A stretch of DNA of 5,577 nucleotides from DASYYE01 sp035946955. GTDB lineage: Bacteria > Actinomycetota > Actinomycetes > Streptosporangiales > Streptosporangiaceae. The stretch is from positions 1 to 5,577 of the forward strand of contig DASYYE010000038.1 of NCBI GenBank assembly GCA_035946955.1, read 5' to 3'. A program made the translations under genes and the position numbers. A model generated the notes under the pieces. That model worked only from the letters and a program-made list of their open reading frames with translations, had not been told where the DNA came from and did not search any database. Positions 1 to 4,303 of the stretch are shown here, one piece after another (position 1 is the stretch's first letter; each line of letters begins with the position of its first letter).

Positions 1-1529
1 CGGCCGGGCTGGCACTGGCCGGGGCCTTGTGGGCGTGGCGGACCTACGCCATCCAGACCGGCCTGGCGGGCAAGACCGCCACCGCACCCATCGTGTTCGA
101 CGCCCGCCAATGGCAACGCGCGGTCCGGGCCGCCCGAGGCCGCACCGCCGCCCCCGGCACCTTCCCATTAGCCGACAACCGGGGCCGGGTGGTGATGGGC
201 GCGACCATCCGCGCCATCGGCCACCGCTGGCAGCCCGTCCTGGCCATCCCCTACACAGCGATGGGCGTTCATCAGGTGGTCTTGGGGTCGTCGGGGTGCG
301 GGAAGACGAACCTGATGATGCGCACCTGGGCGGGCTGGTACGCCGCCGCCCTCCAAGCCTCCCGCACCCGGGGGGCACCGAGGCCGCTGCTGGTAGTGCT
401 GGACTGCAAAGGCGGCCCCGACTCCCGCGCCAAAGCCACCCGCACCACCCGCCTCCTCTTCTCCGTCGGCGCCGTCCGGGTCGCCGTCTGGCCCGACCAG
501 GCCAGCGTGTCCCTATGGGCGCTCCCACCCCGAGACCTGGCGGTCTCACTGTTCCAGATGGTCTCCACCAGTCCGGACGGCCCGGCGGCCTATTACGCCG
601 ACGTCATGCAGGCCGTGTTGATGCTCGCCATCACCGCACCCCCCGCACCCCCCGTCAACGGCGCAGACTTCCTCACCCGGCTGAACGCCGCCTGGCTGAC
701 CAGCGCCTACGCGGGTGACCCGCCACGGCTCGCCGCCGTAGCGAGCGCCCGGACCCACCTGGGCGACATCGCGTTGCGCTACCGGACCCTGCTGGACCGT
801 CTCGGCCCCGCCCTGGACGGCCCCGGCAGCCTCGCCAGCGAGGATGCCTGGTACCTCATCCTGGAAGGCACCAGCCAAGCCTCCGTAGCCGAGGCCCAGG
901 CCATGGCCATCACCGAACTCCTCGCCCACGCCGTCACCAGTGCGGAGGCTGAGCCGCGTACGGTGCTGCTGGCCTGCGACGACTACTCCGCCGTGTCCGG
1001 CAAGGTGCCGCTGTTCCAGCTCTACGAACGTGGCCGGTCGCTGGGCATCGGGGTGCAGGTCTCGGCGCAGTCGTGGGAAGGACTGGGAGCGGACGAGGAC
1101 GAGCGTAACCGGATCGCCGCCACCGCTGACGGTGGGATCTGGCTGATGCGGACCCCCTGGCCCGACCCCATCTGCAAGCTCGCCGGGACACGGCGCGTGG
1201 TGGAGTCCGCCACCAAGATTGTCGGTGGCATGTTCGGCGACGAAGGCTCCTCTAGGGTCCAGCACGCCTGGACCGTGGACCCCGACATCGCCCGCTCGCT
1301 AGAGGTCGGCCAAGCCGCCTACATCCACCGGGGCGGCGCAACCTGGGTCCAGATCGCCCGCCCCCGCCCCTCACCACTCCCGCTGCCACCACCACCGAAG
1401 GCACCCACGGTCATCGTCGCCCCGCCCGCCACCGGGCAGGCGGCCCCCCCGGGGCCAGATGGGCAGGGCACCGCGGGCCCCGCCCTAGACGACGTGTTCG
1501 GCACCCCCACCGGGGAGACCCGGCCATGA
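1..1529 (+). CDS. FtsK/HerA-superfamily DNA translocase ATPase of a conjugative element (TraB-like), 5' partial
   Basis: The reading frame is open to the left edge (in frame from base 3), so the N-terminus is missing; the TTG at 27 is probably not the real start. The visible start (AGLALAGALWAW) resembles the end of a membrane helix. Counting from the TTG codon, a Walker A motif GSSGCGKT lies at residues 87-94, an FtsK/VirD4-like strand LLVVLDCKGG at 121-130, a Walker B strand VLLACDDYSA at 313-322, and a sensor-like SAQSWEGLG at 346-354. The last ~55 residues are a proline-rich tail. Such ATPases form membrane-anchored hexameric pumps; in actinomycete elements (TraB family) they move double-stranded DNA between cells. 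That role here is inferred from the motifs and the nearby integrase. No C-terminal winged-helix DNA-binding domain is evident. A VirD4/TcpA-like coupling ATPase is the main alternative. The stop codon overlaps the start of the next gene, which indicates one operon. Confidence 0.82.
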   Translation, partial: AGLALAGALWAWRTYAIQTGLAGKTATAPIVFDARQWQRAVRAARGRTAAPGTFPLADNRGRVVMGATIRAIGHRWQPVLAIPYTAMGVHQVVLGSSGCGKTNLMMRTWAGWYAAALQASRTRGAPRPLLVVLDCKGGPDSRAKATRTTRLLFSVGAVRVAVWPDQASVSLWALPPRDLAVSLFQMVSTSPDGPAAYYADVMQAVLMLAITAPPAPPVNGADFLTRLNAAWLTSAYAGDPPRLAAVASARTHLGDIALRYRTLLDRLGPALDGPGSLASEDAWYLILEGTSQASVAEAQAMAITELLAHAVTSAEAEPRTVLLACDDYSAVSGKVPLFQLYERGRSLGIGVQVSAQSWEGLGADEDERNRIAATADGGIWLMRTPWPDPICKLAGTRRVVESATKIVGGMFGDEGSSRVQHAWTVDPDIARSLEVGQAAYIHRGGATWVQIARPRPSPLPLPPPPKAPTVIVAPPATGQAAPPGPDGQGTAGPALDDVFGTPTGETRP

Positions 1530-2005
1530 CCTACAACCCCTTCGCCGTCCTCGGCCTGCCAGCCCGCCCCGACCTCACCGACGAGCAGGTCCACACGGCC
1601 TGGTACGCCATCGCCACCGCCACCCACCCCGACCGCCCAGACGGCGGCGACAAAGAACGCTACGCCGCCGCCTCAGCCGCGTTCGCGGCCCTGCGCAGCC
1701 CGTGGGCACGCAGCGAGGCATACGCCGACCTCACCGCCGCCACCCCACCCGCCGCCGCGCCTGCCGTCGGCCCGGCCAGGCAGGCCCGTGCCGCTGTGTG
1801 GCGTGACGTGCGGCTGCTCCCCGCCCGGGTCCGCCACGGCAGGCCGCTGCGGCTGGCTGGCCGTGTCCTGGCCGCTGCGCTGGTGGGCCTGGTGACGGCC
1901 CGCGCCGGGGTCGGCGGGCCGGTCACCGCCGCCGTCATCACCGGGCTGGCGGTGTGGCTGGCTTTGACGGTGCGGGCTGACCTCGCCCCGCCCCCGGGCA
2001 GGTGA
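1526..2005 (+). CDS. Small J-domain (DnaJ-like) protein with hydrophobic C-terminal segments
   Basis: This 159-residue protein begins with a J-domain (about residues 4-68): NPFAVLGL opens helix I and the diagnostic HPD tripeptide is at 34-36 (ATATHPDRPDGG), followed by an Ala/Phe-rich helix III. J-domains stimulate the ATPase of Hsp70 (DnaK). After an Ala/Pro-rich linker (71-82) and a basic stretch (87-108) come two hydrophobic segments (about 110-124 and 131-149), so the protein is probably anchored in the membrane with its J-domain in the cytoplasm. It lacks the Gly/Phe region, zinc fingers and C-terminal domains of chaperone DnaJ, so it is not the housekeeping protein. The ATG overlaps the translocase stop codon (ATGA), and GGGGAG at 1512-1517 lies 8 bases upstream as a good ribosome binding site. 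Translational coupling suggests that it assists the translocase, for example in assembly or recruitment; this is inference. The J-domain call is firm and the role is unknown. Confidence 0.85.
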   Translation: MTYNPFAVLGLPARPDLTDEQVHTAWYAIATATHPDRPDGGDKERYAAASAAFAALRSPWARSEAYADLTAATPPAAAPAVGPARQARAAVWRDVRLLPARVRHGRPLRLAGRVLAAALVGLVTARAGVGGPVTAAVITGLAVWLALTVRADLAPPPGR

Positions 2006-2011
2006 CGGCTG

Positions 2012-2254
2012 ATGCGCCAGGCCAGGGCGGGCGCGGAGGCGTGGCGGGTGGTTTTTTACCCACCTGCGGCGCGGCGGGACCCTGCGGCGCCGGCACTCGG
2101 TCAATTCCCGGCAGGCAAGAAGCCTGCCCGTTCGCCCGGCCAGGCTAGCCGGCACCGCCCCCCACCACACCGCAGGACACCGGCCAAAAAACCACCCACC
2201 ACGCAGGCCCGTAATGGGTCACCGAGACCCCTCACCGCCACCACATTGGACTGA
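2012..2254 (+). CDS. Doubtful 80-residue Pro/Arg-rich ORF
   Basis: An ATG-initiated frame of 80 codons starts 6 bases after an AGGTGA sequence (2000-2005) that could serve as a ribosome binding site and lies just behind the J-domain gene. Against it, G or C fills the third position in only about 71% of codons (57 of 80), clearly below the neighbouring translocase and integrase genes. The product is a low-complexity Pro/Arg/Ala/Lys-rich chain with no domain, and the frame runs through several hairpins and repeats. It is more likely a non-coding spacer with a chance ORF. It is listed because the Shine-Dalgarno-like sequence and spacing are acceptable. Confidence 0.18.
   Translation: MRQARAGAEAWRVVFYPPAARRDPAAPALGQFPAGKKPARSPGQASRHRPPPHRRTPAKKPPTTQARNGSPRPLTATTLD
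2044..2067. repeat. Hairpin with T-rich loop
   Basis: GCGGGTGG (2044-2051) pairs with CCACCTGC (2060-2067), an 8-bp stem with one G-T pair around the 8-base loop TTTTTTAC. It follows the J-domain gene by about 40 bases. The T-tract is in the loop rather than after the stem, so it is not a classical intrinsic terminator, though it could slow transcription. The left arm also belongs to a longer-range inverted repeat with 2186-2197. Confidence 0.4.
2046..2197. repeat. Perfect 12-bp inverted repeat, arms 128 bases apart
   Basis: GGGTGGTTTTTT at 2046-2057 is the exact reverse complement of AAAAAACCACCC at 2186-2197. The arms enclose a GC-rich interior that contains two further stems. T6/A6 runs are rare in DNA this rich in GC, so the match is less likely to be chance than a GC-only repeat would be. 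It may be a protein-binding pair or the base of a large folded structure. The function is unknown. Confidence 0.5.
2110..2128. repeat. Perfect 7-bp GC-rich stem-loop
   Basis: GGCAGGC (2110-2116) and GCCTGCC (2122-2128) form a perfect stem around the 5-base loop AAGAA. No T-run follows on either strand, so Rho-independent termination is not supported, although actinobacterial terminators often lack a U-tract. It lies in the middle of the repeat-rich spacer. Confidence 0.45.
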
Positions 2255-2257
2255 CAA

Positions 2258-2551
2258 ATGAACAGTTACGAGACAGACGAACCCGCACCCACGGGACACG
2301 AAACCGCAGGCCAGGGCACCAGAGAATCACAGGAAAAAGACTCAGGTAATTCGCCGGATTGGCTTGGTTCCATTCCGAACGGAGCCATTTACAGCTATAA
2401 TCTAGATGACAGGAAAACACCGGGCGGGATGAAAGTGCGGTTCAAAGTCCGCATCACCACCGGGGCCGAAGGAGCCCGGTGGGACGCCCGCCAAGCCGAG
2501 GCAATGAGGGAGCTACTGCAATGGGCCAGCCGACATTCCCAGGCCAGCTAG
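2258..2551 (+). CDS. Small protein of unknown function directly upstream of the serine integrase
   Basis: The frame encodes 97 residues. The first ~30 are hydrophilic, rich in Glu, Thr and Gly, and probably disordered. The rest looks folded: DWLGSIPNGAIYSYNLDD, then alternating basic and hydrophobic residues that suggest beta strands (MKVRFKVRITTG), then a likely helix (DARQAEAMRELLQWASRH). I do not recognise a named family. The ATG follows only a weak TGGA ribosome binding sequence (2246-2249). Its 3' end overlaps the integrase start by 31 bases in another frame, so the two are probably translationally coupled. Codon use in the first half is much less GC-biased than in the neighbours, which points to foreign or recent origin. 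Partners encoded beside large serine integrases are sometimes recombination directionality factors, which have no common sequence; that role is only a hypothesis here. Confidence 0.7.
   Translation: MNSYETDEPAPTGHETAGQGTRESQEKDSGNSPDWLGSIPNGAIYSYNLDDRKTPGGMKVRFKVRITTGAEGARWDARQAEAMRELLQWASRHSQAS
2373..2401 (+). promoter_or_regulatory. Possible internal promoter for the integrase
   Basis: A perfect TATAAT (2396-2401) lies 17 bases after TTCCGA (2373-2378), a weak -35 (3 of 6 matches to TTGACA), in the lowest-GC part of the area. A transcript would start near 2408 and leave a leader of roughly 110 bases before the integrase ATG at 2521. The element lies inside the 97-residue gene, where the same bases encode Tyr-Asn, so it may be coincidence. 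Confidence 0.3.
2506..2512 (+). promoter_or_regulatory. Ribosome binding site that decides the integrase start
   Basis: GAGGGAG at 2506-2512 ends 8 bases before the ATG at 2521, close to an ideal Shine-Dalgarno arrangement. The longer frame opens with a GTG at 2479 that has no comparable site at proper spacing, so ATG 2521 is preferred. The site lies within the coding sequence of the upstream 97-residue protein, which favours translational coupling. Confidence 0.65.
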
Positions 2552-4299
2552 CCAGGGCGAGCGGGGAGGAGGCGGCACCGGTTCCCGTGGCGTTCATCGG
2601 CCGCACATCCACCGCCGTCGTACAAGACCCCGTGGCGTCGATGCGGCGGCAGGTCCGCAAGAGCCAGGAGAAGCTCCCCCCGGGGTGGTTCATCTCGGTC
2701 TACTACTGGGACATCGAGTCCGGCGGCCTGGACCTCGACGAACGCGGCCACGGCGACCTCCACGAACAGTTCGACGTGGGTATCCCCCGCGACGGGGGGA
2801 TCGCGGACCTGCTCACCGAGGCAGCCGGGCCCGCGCCGTCGTTCGCCGCTGTCGTGTGTGAAGACATTGAGCGGTCCGGCCGTGACACCTACAACGCACT
2901 CAGGCTGGAGAAACGGCTCACGGAGGCGGGTATCCCGCTGTTCGCCACCGACGAGGCGATCGACATCACCGGGGCGAACGCCACGACGGTGCTGGTGCGG
3001 CGGGTGAAGCAGGGGGTCGCGGAGTGGTTCCGGTTGCAGATCAAGGAGAAGGCATGGGCCGGGCTGCGGGAACACTCCCTGGACGGATGGAACATCGGCT
3101 CACCCCCCTACGGCTACCTCGCGGAGAAGGTGCCGCACCCGGTGCCGGCCAAGCGTGCTGAAGGCCGCACCAAGACCCGGCTCATCCTGGACCCCCTGCG
3201 GGCCCCGGTGGTCGCGCAGATCTTCACCTGGCGCGCCATAGACAAGCTCGGCATCACCACGATCCGCAACCGGCTCAACGCCGACCCCGAGCAGTACCCA
3301 CCCCCGAAGGGTGACACCTGGACCGACATCGGCGTGTACGCGCTGCTCGCGAACCCGAAGTACACCGGTCACATGGTGTGGAACCGCACCACCAAGCAGG
3401 GACGGGCACACGCCAACCCGCCGTCTGAGTGGGTGTGGACCGCCAAGCCCACCCACCCGGAGATCGTGTCCCGCGAGGTGTGGGACACCGCCCAGCAGGT
3501 CACCGCGAACCGCGCCGCCACCGCAGACCCCACCACGCCAGGGCACCCGCTGGCGCGGCGCACCTACCAGTTCCGCTCCCGGGTCCGCTGCCGCGCCTGC
3601 CGGCGGCGGATGCACGGCATCACCCGGCCCAACGTCACCTACTACGTGTGCCCCCACGACGTCACCAACCCCCGCCACCAAGCCGCCGCCCCCAACCACC
3701 CCAAGACCGTGCTGGCCCGCGAAGACGTCCTAGCCGCCCTGGTCAGCGACTTCTTCCGCGCCTACGTGTTCGGCCCCGAACGAGACGAACTCTTGGCCCG
3801 CCAACTCCCCGCCAACGACGCCGACGAGCAGGCCTGCCGCCAGCGCCAAGCCGGCCGGCTGGAGAAGAAGCTCCGCAAGGCCGAAGCCGCCCAGGACGCC
3901 CTGGTCCGCGAACTCGAAACACCCGGCCCCGACGACCCCGCCTCCCGCGCCCTGCGTGAGCGCGTCCGCGCCCGCTTCGCCGAACTCGAAACCGAACGCC
4001 AGGCCACCAAAACCCAGCTAGACGAACTCACCCACCAAACCGAGCAGCACGACCCCGCCCTGCTCGCCATGCTCCCGGTCGACCCCGCACTGTTCGACCA
4101 GGCCGGCGAACGGCAGCGGCAACTGCTCTACCAGGCCTTTGACATCCAGTTCCTGTACAACAAAGACATGAACCAGGTCACCATCTACGCTACCCTCACC
4201 ACCAGCACACCAGCCGCCATCGCCGCCATCATCAACCGCAGCGAACCCCACCCCACCAGTTCAGACTTCCCAGCCCTCCCTATGAGGGGGAAAATCTGA
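2521..4299 (+). CDS. Large serine integrase (site-specific recombinase of the resolvase/recombinase type)
   Basis: From ATG 2521 the protein has 592 residues. Residues 22-170 are the resolvase catalytic domain: GRTST carries the likely nucleophile Ser30 with Arg28, and ERSGRD supplies Arg118 and Arg121, followed by AGIPLFATDE. Residues ~170-290 are the recombinase DNA-binding domain (AGLREHSLDGWNIG, then PPYGYLAEKVPHP, ending ANPKYTGHMVWNR). A zinc ribbon follows (Cys357, Cys360, Cys377, with His379 or His386 in place of the usual fourth Cys). A charged coiled coil (~439-509) interrupts the C-terminal part, as is typical of large serine integrases and needed for synapsis control. Such enzymes recombine attP with attB by a subunit-rotation mechanism through a phosphoserine link; excision needs a directionality factor. 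The gene overlaps the upstream small gene by 31 bases and, tail-to-tail, the last 20 bases of cobB. Its position at the end of the element suggests that it acts on an attachment site right next to it. An alternative start is GTG 2479. Confidence 0.95.
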   Translation: MGQPTFPGQLARASGEEAAPVPVAFIGRTSTAVVQDPVASMRRQVRKSQEKLPPGWFISVYYWDIESGGLDLDERGHGDLHEQFDVGIPRDGGIADLLTEAAGPAPSFAAVVCEDIERSGRDTYNALRLEKRLTEAGIPLFATDEAIDITGANATTVLVRRVKQGVAEWFRLQIKEKAWAGLREHSLDGWNIGSPPYGYLAEKVPHPVPAKRAEGRTKTRLILDPLRAPVVAQIFTWRAIDKLGITTIRNRLNADPEQYPPPKGDTWTDIGVYALLANPKYTGHMVWNRTTKQGRAHANPPSEWVWTAKPTHPEIVSREVWDTAQQVTANRAATADPTTPGHPLARRTYQFRSRVRCRACRRRMHGITRPNVTYYVCPHDVTNPRHQAAAPNHPKTVLAREDVLAALVSDFFRAYVFGPERDELLARQLPANDADEQACRQRQAGRLEKKLRKAEAAQDALVRELETPGPDDPASRALRERVRARFAELETERQATKTQLDELTHQTEQHDPALLAMLPVDPALFDQAGERQRQLLYQAFDIQFLYNKDMNQVTIYATLTTSTPAAIAAIINRSEPHPTSSDFPALPMRGKI

Positions 4300-4303
4300 A
4301 CTG
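4257..4303. terminator. Long imperfect hairpin over the convergent gene ends, probable bidirectional terminator
   Basis: CAGTTCAGA (4257-4265) is a perfect reverse complement of TCTGAACTG (4295-4303). Inside it TTCCC (4267-4271) pairs with GGGAA (4288-4292), and CCTC (4275-4278) pairs with GAGG (4284-4287) around a 5-base loop. The whole 47-base structure is nearly symmetric about position 4280. It contains the cobB stop codon in the loop region and the integrase stop codon in the right arm. A hairpin between convergent genes is well placed to stop transcription from both. No long T-run follows on either strand. Because serine integrase sites are also partly symmetric and about this size, an attachment-site half or an integrase operator is an alternative. 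Confidence 0.55.

Larger units (their letters stand above)
2006..2257. other. Repeat- and hairpin-rich spacer, candidate cis-acting site of the element
   Basis: About 250 bases separate the J-domain gene from the next convincing gene. Visible structures are a local hairpin (2044-2067), a 12-base perfect inverted repeat (2046-2057 with 2186-2197), a 7-bp GC-rich stem (2110-2128), a second stem CCGGC/GCCGG (2136-2152), and three short direct repeats: CCTGCGGCGC (2063, 2081), GCCGGCAC (2089, 2148) and CCCACCAC (2161, 2195). Transfer loci (clt) or origins in actinomycete elements often sit near the transfer ATPase gene, so this is a candidate. I do not see a clear array of the 8-bp GACCCGGA-type recognition repeats known from Streptomyces plasmids. 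Confidence 0.35.

Noticed and set aside
29..718. 229-codon plus-strand frame inside the translocase gene
   Set aside because: The product is an Arg/Pro/His-rich chain without motifs, the usual out-of-frame shadow of a high-GC gene; the overlapping frame carries Walker motifs.
546..1265. 239-codon minus-strand frame opposite the translocase
   Set aside because: It is a Gly/Val-rich low-complexity product with no domain, and it lies antisense to a clearly coding frame.
2006..2257. CRISPR array or 8-bp TraB recognition repeats
   Set aside because: The repeats are only paired, 8-12 bases long and irregularly spaced; there is no repeat-spacer periodicity and no GACCCGGA-type cluster.
2479..2520. 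Upstream GTG start giving a 606-residue integrase
   Set aside because: It has no ribosome binding site at good spacing, whereas ATG 2521 has GAGGGAG 8 bases upstream; the extra 14 residues are not part of the catalytic domain.
2548..3075. 175-codon minus-strand frame opposite the integrase catalytic domain
   Set aside because: It is antisense to conserved serine recombinase motifs and its product is unlike any family I know.
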